From JACDAN01 sp963842235 (GTDB lineage Bacteria > Actinomycetota > Thermoleophilia > Gaiellales > Gaiellaceae), in the NCBI GenBank assembly GCA_963842235.1, contig CAWJFT010000001.1, positions 1,302,001 through 1,366,000 of the forward strand: a stretch of DNA of 64,000 bases, given 5' to 3'. Below the pieces are notes generated by a model. It saw nothing but the letters and a program-made list of their open reading frames with translations, was not told where the DNA came from and searched no databases. Position numbers and translations under genes: made by a program. Shown in pieces: positions 8,789 to 16,640 of the stretch; position 1 is the stretch's first letter, and every line of letters begins with the position of its first letter.

Positions 8789-10108
8789 TCAGGAGCGGCG
8801 AACGAAGTCGATCGAGACGGGGACGCCTTCGAGGTCGAAGCGCTCGCGCAGCTGGTTCTCCACCCAGAAGCCGTAGTCACGCGTGATCAGGCCCGGGTCG
8901 TTGACGAAGAAGCGGAACCGCGGGGGGCGAACCTGCGTCTGCGTCCCGTAGAGCAGGTTTAGGCGCCGCCCGTTCCTCGACGGCGGCTGCCGGATCTCGC
9001 GCAGCTCGCCGAGGAAGCGATTGAGCTCGCCCGTGCCGATGCGGGATGTGTACTTGTCGTAGAGCTCCTCGATCCGGTCGAGCAGGCGTCCGACGCCCCG
9101 GCCGGTCTTCGCCGAAACGGCGACGAGCGGCGGCCGCTGCTTGATGCGATCGGCGAGCCGCGGCCGGAGATCTTCGATCCCCACCGTGGCGATATCCCAC
9201 TTCGAGGCGACGACGAGCGTCGAGTCCTGCGCCTTGCGGGCGACATCGGCGACGGCCAGGTCCTGGTCGACCAGTCCCTCGCTGGCATCGACGAGGACGA
9301 GCGCCACGTCGGCACGCTCGGCGGCCTGCAGCGCGCGGAGCTCGGAGTAGTAATCGATCCCCTGTCGCTGGCGGCGCTTTCTGCGGAGGCCCGCCGTGTC
9401 CACGAAGACGAACGTGCGGTCGCCGCGCTGCATGACCGTGTCGATCGAGTCGCGCGTCGTGCCCGGTACCTCGGACACGATCACCCTGTCCTGTCCGACC
9501 AGCGCGTTGACGAGGCTCGACTTCCCGACGTTCGGCCGGCCCAGGATCGCGACGCGGATCGCGTCCTCGGGGATCTCGGGACGCGCCGCCCGGCCCGGGA
9601 GCCGCTCGAGAATCGCGTCCAGGAGATCACCAGTGCCGTGCCCGTGCAGCGACGAGATCGGTATCGGCTCGCCGAGCCCGAGGCGGTGGAACTCATGGAT
9701 CAGGTCGGTGCGCGCAGGATCGTCGATCTTGTTGGCAAGGACGAGTACCGGCCGGCCGGAACGGCGGAGCAGGTCGGCCACCTCCTCGTCGCCGGGCGTG
9801 ACACCGGCCTGGGCGTCGACGACGAAGAGGACGAGGTCGGCCTCTTCGATCGCGGCACGGGCCTGCTCGACGACCTGACGGGTGATCGGCGAGCGGTCGG
9901 CGAGGTCGACGCCGCCGGTGTCGACGAGCAGGAACCGCTGTCCGCGCCACTCGCAGACCAGCTCCTTGCGGTCGCGTGTGACCCCGGGCGTCTCGTGGAC
10001 GACTGCCGCACGGCTCGCCGTCAGCCGGTTCACGAGCGTGGATTTCCCGACGTTCGGAAAGCCCACGATCGCCGCGGTGCCCGCCAGCTCGGGAGCTCGT
10101 TCGGTCAT
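8789..10108 (-). CDS. der: Ribosome-assembly GTPase Der (EngA)
   Basis: The 439-residue product has two tandem GTPase domains with P-loops GFPNVGKST (about residue 15) and GRPNVGKSS (about residue 180), NKID and SKWD base-recognition motifs, and a C-terminal KH-like domain. This double-domain layout is unique to Der, which acts in 50S subunit maturation. ATG at 10108 overlaps the preceding plsC stop (ATGA). It is the last gene of the aromatic operon, following the frequent actinobacterial order cmk-plsC-der. Confidence 0.96.
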   Translation of the reverse strand: MTERAPELAGTAAIVGFPNVGKSTLVNRLTASRAAVVHETPGVTRDRKELVCEWRGQRFLLVDTGGVDLADRSPITRQVVEQARAAIEEADLVLFVVDAQAGVTPGDEEVADLLRRSGRPVLVLANKIDDPARTDLIHEFHRLGLGEPIPISSLHGHGTGDLLDAILERLPGRAARPEIPEDAIRVAILGRPNVGKSSLVNALVGQDRVIVSEVPGTTRDSIDTVMQRGDRTFVFVDTAGLRRKRRQRQGIDYYSELRALQAAERADVALVLVDASEGLVDQDLAVADVARKAQDSTLVVASKWDIATVGIEDLRPRLADRIKQRPPLVAVSAKTGRGVGRLLDRIEELYDKYTSRIGTGELNRFLGELREIRQPPSRNGRRLNLLYGTQTQVRPPRFRFFVNDPGLITRDYGFWVENQLRERFDLEGVPVSIDFVRRS

Positions 10109-10755
10109 CCCGGTGGCGTGGCTTGGCGCGGGCGGCCGAGCACATGCACATCGACCAGGAAGCGCCAGAGGCCGTGGATCGCGCGCTGGATCTCCGCCGA
10201 GGCCTCGCGGTAGCCCTTGGCGTTCGCCGGAAGGCCGTCGAAGGTGAGCGGCCGACCCCACGCAACCGAGACCGGCTCGAAGGTCCCGGGCTTCCAGAAC
10301 TGGGAGCCGTGGATGGCGGCCGGAACGATCGGCACGCGCTCCTGCAGCCCGACCATCGCGGCACCCGGCTGCACTTCGCCCGGAACGCCGCTCCGCTGTC
10401 GGGTTCCCTCGGCGAAGAGCCCGAGCGCGTCTCCCTCCTGCACGCACCGGCGCATGAGCCTGACGGCCTCGCGGTCGGACTCGCCACGGCGGACCGAGAA
10501 GGTCCCGAAGGAGCGGATCAGCGGCCCGATCAGCTTGACCTGATGGAGCTCGATCTTGGCCATGTAGCGGAGATTCCGCGGACAGGCGGCGCCGAACGCG
10601 GGCGGATCGAGCCACGAGAAGTGGTTCATGGCCAGGACGACCCCTCCGGCCGCAGGAACCTGCTCCCTGCCGTAGACCCGAAGCGGCGCGAGGGCGCGCA
10701 CGGCGACGCCGATCGTGCCGCGACCGACAGCCCAGATCAGGTCGGTCTGCTTCAT
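10105..10755 (-). CDS. plsC: 1-acyl-sn-glycerol-3-phosphate acyltransferase
   Basis: The 216-residue protein has the HX4D box (NHFSWLDPP, about residue 42) and a glycerophosphate-binding EGTR box (FAEGTRQ, about residue 112). It would acylate lysophosphatidate to phosphatidate at the cytoplasmic membrane. Its ATG overlaps the TGA of cmk once the cmk frameshift is corrected, and its own stop overlaps der. As sequenced, the frame is also continuous with the upstream cmk frame, which gives an apparent Cmk-PlsC fusion. Confidence 0.9.
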   Translation of the reverse strand: MKQTDLIWAVGRGTIGVAVRALAPLRVYGREQVPAAGGVVLAMNHFSWLDPPAFGAACPRNLRYMAKIELHQVKLIGPLIRSFGTFSVRRGESDREAVRLMRRCVQEGDALGLFAEGTRQRSGVPGEVQPGAAMVGLQERVPIVPAAIHGSQFWKPGTFEPVSVAWGRPLTFDGLPANAKGYREASAEIQRAIHGLWRFLVDVHVLGRPRQATPPG

Positions 10756-11382
10756 GCCACGCGGGCGCGGACCAGTTCCTCGATCCGCGCTACGACGTCG
10801 CTGACGTCGAGCTCGGTCGTGTCGATCCGCACTCGCATCCTCCGCGGGCTGCATGCGCGCCGCGTCGCTCTCGTCCCGCAGGCGGAGATCCGTCGCCAGT
10901 GCGTCGCCGCCGATGTCGGGCCGCTCGAGCTGGCGCCGTCGCGCCCGGACCTTGGGCTCTGCGTTGAGATAGATCTTCACGTCGGCGTCCGGAACCACCA
11001 CTGTGCCGATGTCGCGGCCCTCGATGACCGCGTTGCCGAGGTCGGCAAGCTCCCGCTGGCGGCGGCGCATCACCGAACGCACTTCGGGGTGGCGGGCGAC
11101 GATCGGAACGAGGCGGTCGATCTCGGGCCGGCGGATCGCCTCCGTGACATCGGTCCCGGCGATCGTCACACGGCCGTCCTCGTCGAGATTCACCGGGTTC
11201 TCCTCGGCGAGCCGGCCCAGCGCCGGCCCGTCTTCGAGGTCGACGGAACGCTGGAGCGCGAGCCACGTCACGGCCCGGTACATCGCGCCCGTGTCCAGAT
11301 ACCGGAACCCGAGCCGCTCGGCGAGCCGGCGCGCGACGGTGCTCTTTCCGGCTCCGGCAGGCCCGTCGATCGCCACGATCAT
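10752..11382 (-). CDS. cmk: Cytidylate kinase (frameshifted near the 3' end)
   Basis: The N-terminal P-loop (IDGPAGAGKSTVARRLAERLG) and the CMP-kinase blocks GAMYRAVTW, VIEGRDIGTVV and RDESDAAR identify Cmk, which phosphorylates CMP and dCMP. After PAED the frame turns to meaningless Arg-rich sequence. Removing one base near 10837 restores the expected tail (VRIDTTELDVSDVVARIEEL...) and a TGA overlapping the plsC ATG. The ATG overlaps the aroA stop. The corrected length, about 209 residues, is normal. Confidence 0.9.
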
Positions 11383-12662
11383 CGTTGGGTCACCGAGTCG
11401 AGCAGGTCGAAGAATCCGGGGAAGCTTACCGTCACGCTTTCGGCATCCTCGATCGTCGCCCCCTCGCGCGAGACAAGCCCGCCAATCGCGCCGAGCATCG
11501 CGATCCGGTGATCACCCGCCGCCGAAACCACACCCCCACCCTTAGGGCGGGTTGGGACCCCCCTCACCCTGAAGCCATCATCGCCCGGTTCGATGCGCCC
11601 GCCAAGGGCTCGGAGCGCATTTGTCACAGTTTCGATTCGGTCCGTTTCCTTTGCGCGCAGCTCGCGCGCGCCGCGAACGACGCTCTCGCCCCGCGCCATC
11701 GACGCGGCCAGCGCAAAGAGCGGCAGCTCGTCGATCAGCGCCGGCACGTCACCTGCCCGCACCGTCGTCGCCACCAGAGCCGCGGAGCGAACCTCGAGAT
11801 CCGCCACCGGCTCGCCGCTCACGATGCGCCGGTTGAAGACCGCGATGTTTGCGCCCATCCGCTCGAGCACGTCCAGGAGCCCCGTTCGCAATGGGTTGAC
11901 GTTCACGCCACGCACGATCAGCTCGGACCCGTGCAGCAGCGTGGCCGCGACGATGAACGGCGCCGCTGCGGAGAAGTCCCCGGCGATCTCCACCTCCAAC
12001 GGCTGGAGCCGCTCGATCGGCGGCGCGCTCACCTCGGCGCCGCGCCGCGCGACCCGAACGCCGAGCTCCCGCAGCAGCCGCTCCGTGTGATCCCGGGTCG
12101 GCACCGGCTCCACCACCGTCGTGCGCCCGCCCTCCGCGAGGAGCCCTGCCAAGAGCACCGCCGACTTGACCTGGGCGCTCGCGACGGGCAGCACGTACCG
12201 GATCGGGCTGAGCTTCCCGCCCTCGATCAGAACCGGAGCGCCGCCGTTCGTCGTCTCCACACGCGCGCCCATCCGCCGCAGCGGCTCGGCCACCCGCTCG
12301 TGCGGCCGGCGCGACAGCGACTCGTCGCCGGTGAGGACGAATCGTCCTTGCTGCCCGGCGAGGATCCCGGACGCCAGCCGGAGCACGGTCCCAGCGTTGC
12401 CGCAGTCGAGCGGCTCCTCGGGCTCCCGCAGCCCGCGCAGGCCGGCACCCCGAATCCGCACCGTCTCGTCGGCGTCCGAGACGTCCACCCCCAACTGGCG
12501 GACGACCGAGATCGCCGCCTCGGTGTCGGCGGCCCGTCCGAAGCCTCGGATCTCGCTTTCCCCGTCTGCCACAGCACCCAGCAGGACGGCCCGCTGCGAG
12601 ATGCCCTTGACCCCCGGCACTGCGATCGCGCCCTCGATGGACGCCGCTGGCTCGACTTTCAT
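11379..12662 (-). CDS. aroA: 5-enolpyruvylshikimate-3-phosphate (EPSP) synthase
   Basis: The 427-residue protein shows the two-domain EPSP synthase fold: LDCGNAGTVLRL, RRPHERVAEPLRRMGA, ASAQVKSAVLL, GDFSAAAPFIVAA, the catalytic region DELPLFALAAS followed by ELRAKETDRI, and GDHRIAML near the end. It joins shikimate 3-phosphate and phosphoenolpyruvate, the sixth step to chorismate. The usual N-terminal signature PGDKSxSHR reads PGVKGISQR (residues 18-26): the catalytic Lys and the Arg are kept, but Asp, Ser and His are replaced. It overlaps tyrA and cmk by 4 bases. Confidence 0.93.
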   Translation of the reverse strand: MKVEPAASIEGAIAVPGVKGISQRAVLLGAVADGESEIRGFGRAADTEAAISVVRQLGVDVSDADETVRIRGAGLRGLREPEEPLDCGNAGTVLRLASGILAGQQGRFVLTGDESLSRRPHERVAEPLRRMGARVETTNGGAPVLIEGGKLSPIRYVLPVASAQVKSAVLLAGLLAEGGRTTVVEPVPTRDHTERLLRELGVRVARRGAEVSAPPIERLQPLEVEIAGDFSAAAPFIVAATLLHGSELIVRGVNVNPLRTGLLDVLERMGANIAVFNRRIVSGEPVADLEVRSAALVATTVRAGDVPALIDELPLFALAASMARGESVVRGARELRAKETDRIETVTNALRALGGRIEPGDDGFRVRGVPTRPKGGGVVSAAGDHRIAMLGAIGGLVSREGATIEDAESVTVSFPGFFDLLDSVTQR

Positions 12663-13747
12663 CCCTCGACGACCGGCGAGACGACGACGCCGTAGCCCTG
12701 CGCCTCGAGCAGCGCGGCCGCCCGCTGGGCCTCGTCCTCGCCGCTCACGAGCACGCTCAGCGTCCCGCCGCGCTCGGGCGAGTGATGGTGGAGCTCGAAG
12801 TCCTCGATGTTGATCCGCTCGGCGCCGAGCGCCTGGGTGATCCCCGCGAGGACGCCCGGCCGGTCCGGCACGTGAACCCGAAGCCGGTGCAGCTGCCCGG
12901 GATCGCCGTAGGCCTCGGTGATCATCCCGCGCCGGTTCAGTGCCGCCTCGCCGATCCAGCGCGCGAGAAAGCCCGCGTCGCCCGCGGCGAGCGCCGCCTC
13001 GACTTGCTCCAGCCCGCGGCGATGATCGGCGAGCGCGCTGCGCAGCGCTTCCTCGTTGTCCAGGAAGATGTCGACCCAGATCCGCGGATTCGCGCCGGCC
13101 ACGCGGGTCATGTCCCGAAGGGATCCGCCGGCTGACGAGAGCGGCTCGTGGCCGTCGATCCTCGTCGCACCGGCCTGGTTCACGAGCACGTTGGCAAGGA
13201 CGTGCGGCAGGTGGCTCGTCAGCGCGACGAGCCGGTCGTGCGCACTGGGGTCGACCGCGACGGGCGTCGCCCCGAGACCGGCGACGAAGACGTGGACGAG
13301 CCGGTAGCGCTCGGGCTCGCTCTGCGGAAGCGGCGAGAGGAACCAGGTCGCGCCGTCGAAGAGGTCGGCGCTCGCATGCTCCGGCCCACGGGCCTCCGAC
13401 CCGCACACCGGATGTCCGCCGATGAACCGTGGAGATCCTCCGGCGGCCGCGCACACCGCGGTCTTCGTCGACCCGACGTCCGTCACCGTGCAGCCCTCGC
13501 CGCTCGCCTCAAGCACGGCGCGCACCTGCGCTGCGAGCTGACTCACCGGAACGGCGACGACAGCGAGCTCGGCCCCGTCCAGCGCCTCGCCGAGACCGGC
13601 GCCGACCTCGTCGACCGCGCCGCGCTCGCTCGCCACCTCGGCGGTCGCCCGGTCTTCGTCGAACCCGACCACCGTCGCGCCTCCACGCTTCGCCGCCAGG
13701 CCGATCGAGGCACCGATCAGCCCGGTGCCGATGACTGCGATCTGCAC
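12659..13747 (-). CDS. tyrA: Prephenate dehydrogenase with C-terminal ACT domain
   Basis: The 362-residue protein begins with an NAD-binding motif (VIGTGLIGASIG, residues 4-15). Prephenate-dehydrogenase blocks follow: TVTDVGSTK, the HPVCGSE motif with its active-site His, and SHLPHVLAN. Residues 288-362 form an ACT domain (VHVPDRPGVLAGITQALG), probably for tyrosine feedback. It converts prephenate to 4-hydroxyphenylpyruvate. The GTG start overlaps the DAHP synthase stop by one base, and the end overlaps aroA. Confidence 0.93.
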   Translation of the reverse strand: MQIAVIGTGLIGASIGLAAKRGGATVVGFDEDRATAEVASERGAVDEVGAGLGEALDGAELAVVAVPVSQLAAQVRAVLEASGEGCTVTDVGSTKTAVCAAAGGSPRFIGGHPVCGSEARGPEHASADLFDGATWFLSPLPQSEPERYRLVHVFVAGLGATPVAVDPSAHDRLVALTSHLPHVLANVLVNQAGATRIDGHEPLSSAGGSLRDMTRVAGANPRIWVDIFLDNEEALRSALADHRRGLEQVEAALAAGDAGFLARWIGEAALNRRGMITEAYGDPGQLHRLRVHVPDRPGVLAGITQALGAERINIEDFELHHHSPERGGTLSVLVSGEDEAQRAAALLEAQGYGVVVSPVVEG

Positions 13748-14790
13748 TACCCGATCTGCTTGCCCATCAGGGCGACGTACTCCCCCACCTCGCGCGCAAA
13801 CTCGCCGAACTCGGCGGTCGGCAGCTGCTGGGGCCCGTCGCAGAGCGCTTCCTCGGGCCTCGGATGCGCCTCGACGATGATCCCGTCCGCCCCCACGGCG
13901 GCCGCCGCCCGCGCCAGCGGCAAGACCAGAGCGCGCCGCCCCGCCGCGTGCGACGGATCGACGATCACCGGCAAATGCGTCTCCTCCTTGAGCACCGCCA
14001 CCGACCCGAGATCGAGCGTGTATCGCATCGAGTGCTCGAAGGTCTTGATCCCGCGCTCGCAGAGGATGATCCTCTCGTTCCCCTCCTTGGCCACGTACTC
14101 GGCCGCCATCAGGAGCTCCTCCACGGACGCCGAGGGCCCGCGCTTGAGCAGCACCGGCTTGTCGATCCTCCCGACCTCGGCGAGCAGGAGGAAGTTCTGC
14201 ATGTTGCGGGCGCCGATCTGGATCACGTCGGCGACCTCGACGACCTCCTCGACATGCCGTGGATCCAGGAGCTCCGTGACGATCGGCAGGCCCGTTTCCT
14301 CGCTCGCCTCCCGCAGCACCTCCAGCGCGTCGAGCCCGAGCCCCTGGAACGTGTACGGGGAAGTGCGCGGCTTGAACGCGCCGCCGCGAAGCATCGTCGC
14401 GCCGGCGGCGGCGACCGCCCGCGCCGTCTCCAGCGTCTGCTCCCGGTACTCGACCGTGCAGGGGCCGGCGATCAGGCCGAAGTACGAGTCGCCGATCTTC
14501 CGTCCGCGGACGTCGATCACCGTCGGGTCCGGCGCGAGCTCCCGCCCCACGAGCTTGTACGGCTTCAGGATCGGGAGGACGCGCTCGACGCCGGGATACG
14601 CCTCGAGCGGGAGCCCGGCCAACGCCTCCCGCTCGCCGATCGCGCCGATCACCGTCGCCTCGCGCCCCCGAGTGACCCGAGCGTCGGCGCCTGCCTCGCG
14701 CAGCCGGGCAACGACGTGCTCGGTCTGGTCGGGCGTCGAGGCGCCGGCCATGACGATCATCAGCTCGGGCGAGGCGTTGTTGGTGGCCAC
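13747..14790 (-). CDS. aroF: 3-deoxy-7-phosphoheptulonate (DAHP) synthase, type Ibeta
   Basis: The 347-residue enzyme has a ferredoxin-like N-terminal domain (about residues 10-80), typical of the Ibeta class, then a KDO8P/DAHP TIM barrel with GPCTVEYREQ, RGGAFKPRTSPY, QIGARNMQNF, LLKRG and DPSHAAGRR. It condenses phosphoenolpyruvate and erythrose 4-phosphate, the first step to chorismate. GTG at 14790 is chosen because a TACACT -10 box ends 7 bases upstream, which would make the mRNA leaderless. An internal ATG at 14760 is the alternative. It heads the operon to tyrA, aroA, cmk, plsC and der. Confidence 0.93.
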   Translation of the reverse strand: MATNNASPELMIVMAGASTPDQTEHVVARLREAGADARVTRGREATVIGAIGEREALAGLPLEAYPGVERVLPILKPYKLVGRELAPDPTVIDVRGRKIGDSYFGLIAGPCTVEYREQTLETARAVAAAGATMLRGGAFKPRTSPYTFQGLGLDALEVLREASEETGLPIVTELLDPRHVEEVVEVADVIQIGARNMQNFLLLAEVGRIDKPVLLKRGPSASVEELLMAAEYVAKEGNERIILCERGIKTFEHSMRYTLDLGSVAVLKEETHLPVIVDPSHAAGRRALVLPLARAAAAVGADGIIVEAHPRPEEALCDGPQQLPTAEFGEFAREVGEYVALMGKQIG

Positions 14791-14797
14791 GGAGCCA

Positions 14798-14807
14798 AGT
14801 GTAGGCT
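14798..14807. promoter_or_regulatory. Overlapping divergent -10 boxes for DAHP synthase (-) and chorismate mutase (+)
   Basis: AGTGTAGGCT contains TACACT on the minus strand (14803-14798), 7 bases before the GTG of DAHP synthase. It contains TAGGCT on the plus strand (14802-14807), towards chorismate mutase. The hexamers share the central TA. A weak plus-strand -35 (TTGGTG, 14780-14785) has a 16-base spacer. The layout would force the first and a branch-point step of aromatic synthesis to share one melting region. Confidence 0.5.
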
Positions 14808-15090
14808 GCGCCCCGCTATCGACCCGAGCGCCGACCCGATCATCCGCCAGCTCCGCGAGCAGGTCTCGGACAACGACCGGGCCCTCGTGGAGGCGATCAA
14901 CGTCCGCCTGCGGCTCGTGCGGCAGCTGAAGAACTACAAGGAGTCCCGGGGCCTGGACTTCGTCGACCCGGAGCGCGAGGAGTGGATGCTGCGGGACGTG
15001 ACGCGCGCGAATCGCGGGCCGCTCTCACCCCAGGGGCTGGAGGAGATCTACACCGCCATTCTCGACCTGACCAAGCGGGAGGTCTCTTGA
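14806..15090 (+). CDS. Chorismate mutase (AroQ type)
   Basis: About 90 residues of all-helical AroQ-type chorismate mutase: IIRQLREQVSDNDRALVEAI for helix 1 (kept here to 20 residues), then VRLRLVRQLKNYK with catalytic Arg/Lys positions, and LSPQGLEEIYTAILDLTKRE at the end. It rearranges chorismate to prephenate, the substrate of the divergent tyrA. No ATG, GTG or TTG lies in frame near the expected start. CTG at 14806 is listed, but ATC at 14818 in a nearly leaderless mRNA is also possible. Its TGA is part of the trp promoter -35. Confidence 0.85.
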   Translation: MRPAIDPSADPIIRQLREQVSDNDRALVEAINVRLRLVRQLKNYKESRGLDFVDPEREEWMLRDVTRANRGPLSPQGLEEIYTAILDLTKREVS

Positions 15091-15115
15091 CCGAAGCGCT
15101 GCGCGCACGTACCCT
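15087..15115 (+). promoter_or_regulatory. trp operon promoter
   Basis: TTGACC (15087-15092), a 17-base spacer, then TACCCT (15110-15115) make a near-ideal sigma-70-type promoter for an actinobacterium. Seven bases later comes the ATG of the tryptophan leader peptide (15123), so transcription probably starts at or within a base of that ATG and the leader peptide is read from a leaderless mRNA. The -35 overlaps the chorismate mutase stop codon. Confidence 0.7.
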
Positions 15116-15122
15116 CCCGGCG

Positions 15123-15185
15123 ATGACTCCTGTCCGCACCTGGGCCTGGGCTTGGCGCCACGAGCGGGGCGGGAGCTACGCCTGA
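15123..15185 (+). CDS. trpL: Tryptophan leader peptide
   Basis: The 20-residue peptide MTPVRTWAWAWRHERGGSYA has three Trp codons in five positions (7, 9 and 11). That is the hallmark of a ribosome-mediated attenuation leader. It is followed by a terminator hairpin with a T-run at 15216-15246 and then trpE. The peptide needs no cellular function; stalling at UGG codons when charged tRNA-Trp is scarce would change folding of the RNA behind it. It has no ribosome site, in line with leaderless initiation. Confidence 0.8.
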   Translation: MTPVRTWAWAWRHERGGSYA

Positions 15186-15246
15186 ACTGACTAGGCCACA
15201 AGCCCGTTCCGCTCGAAGACCTTCCGCCGGAGGGTCTTTTTGTTTG
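15161..15246 (+). promoter_or_regulatory. trp attenuator with alternative RNA pairings
   Basis: Three pairings can be read. Terminator: 15217-15225 with 15229-15237, 9 base pairs, followed by a T-run to about 15246. Competing helix A: 15161-15173 with 15203-15215, 13 base pairs including two G-U. Antiterminator helix B: 15168-15175 with 15221-15228, 8 base pairs with one G-U, which would destroy the terminator. The shared upstream arm lies over leader codons 13-18, just after the Trp codons, so ribosome position would choose between them. Which state dominates needs folding calculations. Confidence 0.65.
15216..15246 (+). terminator. trp attenuator intrinsic terminator
   Basis: The stem AGACCTTCC pairs with GGAGGGTCT (one G-U pair) around a GCC loop. 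It is followed at once by TTTTTGTTTG. This is the only classical hairpin-plus-T-run terminator I saw in the window, and it lies between the leader peptide and trpE. Confidence 0.8.
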
Positions 15247-15251
15247 TCGAA

Positions 15252-16640
15252 ATGATTGTTCAAACCGTCATCTCAACCGACTTGATCACCCCGCTCGGGG
15301 CCTATCTCCGGCTGCGCGACGGCGTCCGCGCCAGTTTCCTCCTCGAGTCGGTGGAGCGCGGGCGCCTGGGGCGGCACTCCTTCGTCGGCTCAGGAGCCAG
15401 ATTCGTCGACTTCGCCGAGGCAGAGACCTGCGGCGAGCCGGTCGTCGGCTATCTCGGCTACGACCACGCGGCCATCCTCGAGCCGACCGTCGAGCTGCCG
15501 GACGACGGCCCGACCTTTCCCGAGAGCCGCTTCGTCGTCGCCGAGACGCTGATCCGGTTCGACCACGTGCTCGGCCTGGCGGAGGTGCTCAACGGCAATC
15601 CGGACGAGATCGCCACGCGGCTCCAGGCGCCGCTGGACGACTCCCCGAACGGTCCTGGAGGCAAGGGCGGGCCGACGCGCCGGTCACCGGGACGCTTCGA
15701 GTACGAGCGGCGCGTGGAGCAAGCGAAGCGCCACATCCGTGCCGGCGACGCCTTCCAGATCGTCCTCTCCCAGCGGGCACAGCGGCCGACTCCTGCGAGC
15801 GCGATCGACCTGTACCGCTCGCTCCGGCGCGTCAACCCGTCGCCGTATCTCTTCCTGCTCGAGCTCGACGACCTGGCACTCGTCGGCTCCTCCCCCGAGA
15901 CGCTAGTCAAGGCAGACAACGGGATCGCGGAGCTGAACCCGATCGCCGGCACGACGCATCCTGGGGAAGGCGACGCGGAACGGCTCCTCGCGTCCGAAAA
16001 GGACCGGGCCGAGCACGTGATGCTGGTCGACCTCGGGCGCAACGATCTCTCCCGCGTCTGCAAGCCGGGCACCGTGCGCGTCCAGCGCTTCCTGGAGCCG
16101 GAGCGCTACTCCCACGTCACGCACCTCGTCTCGGAGGTCACCGGGGAGCTCGACGGCGACATCTCCCACTTCGACCTGCTGCGGGCCTGCTTCCCGGCCG
16201 GCACCGTCAGCGGCGCGCCGAAGGTGCGGGCGATGCAGATCATCTCCGACCTCGAGGGCTATCGGCGCGGCCCGTACGCCGGGGCCGTTGGGTACTTCCT
16301 GCCGGACGGGCCGCTGGATACCTGCATCGCGATCCGCACGGTCCTGCTCCACGACGGCGTCGCCTACCTGCAGGCGGGCGCCGGGATCGTCGCAGACTCG
16401 TCGCCGACCGCCGAGCACGACGAGTGCCTGCGGAAGCTGGCTGCGCTCGAGCGTGCGCTCGAGCTCGCGGAGGTTCGCTCGGCTCCCTCGGGCGCCGCTG
16501 GCGGTGCGGGGCCGGAGGGCACAGTGCGAGAGAGCACGGGCCCGGAAGGCCCCGTGCCGTCAGCGGGGTCAGCCGGCGGCGGAGCCGGGCTTCGCCCGGC
16601 GGGAGCCGACGGCGGCGAGGGAGGCGAGCGCCGCTCGTGA
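15252..16640 (+). CDS. trpE: Anthranilate synthase component I
   Basis: The roughly 460-residue enzyme carries the LLESVERG tryptophan-feedback motif near the N-terminus and the chorismate-binding C-terminal domain: GDAFQIVLSQR, ELNPIAGTTHPG, HVMLVDLGRNDL, CFPAGTVSGAPK and AGAGIVADS. It makes anthranilate from chorismate with TrpG. ATG at 15252 has no clear ribosome site; a TTG at 15240 lies inside the terminator T-run and is rejected. The last 55 or so residues are a Gly/Pro/Ala-rich tail not seen in the family core, whose DNA contains a GCCGGGC-TTC-GCCCGGC hairpin (16584-16600). It overlaps trpG by one base. Confidence 0.94.
   Translation: MIVQTVISTDLITPLGAYLRLRDGVRASFLLESVERGRLGRHSFVGSGARFVDFAEAETCGEPVVGYLGYDHAAILEPTVELPDDGPTFPESRFVVAETLIRFDHVLGLAEVLNGNPDEIATRLQAPLDDSPNGPGGKGGPTRRSPGRFEYERRVEQAKRHIRAGDAFQIVLSQRAQRPTPASAIDLYRSLRRVNPSPYLFLLELDDLALVGSSPETLVKADNGIAELNPIAGTTHPGEGDAERLLASEKDRAEHVMLVDLGRNDLSRVCKPGTVRVQRFLEPERYSHVTHLVSEVTGELDGDISHFDLLRACFPAGTVSGAPKVRAMQIISDLEGYRRGPYAGAVGYFLPDGPLDTCIAIRTVLLHDGVAYLQAGAGIVADSSPTAEHDECLRKLAALERALELAEVRSAPSGAAGGAGPEGTVRESTGPEGPVPSAGSAGGGAGLRPAGADGGEGGERRS

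Noticed and set aside
13148..14800. Plus-strand frame of nearly 600 residues opposite tyrA and DAHP synthase
   Set aside because: Ser/Arg/Pro-rich shadow frame; the minus-strand genes are clear.
15240..15251. TTG at 15240 as the trpE start
   Set aside because: It lies within the terminator T-run and would be part of the attenuator; ATG at 15252 is the better choice.
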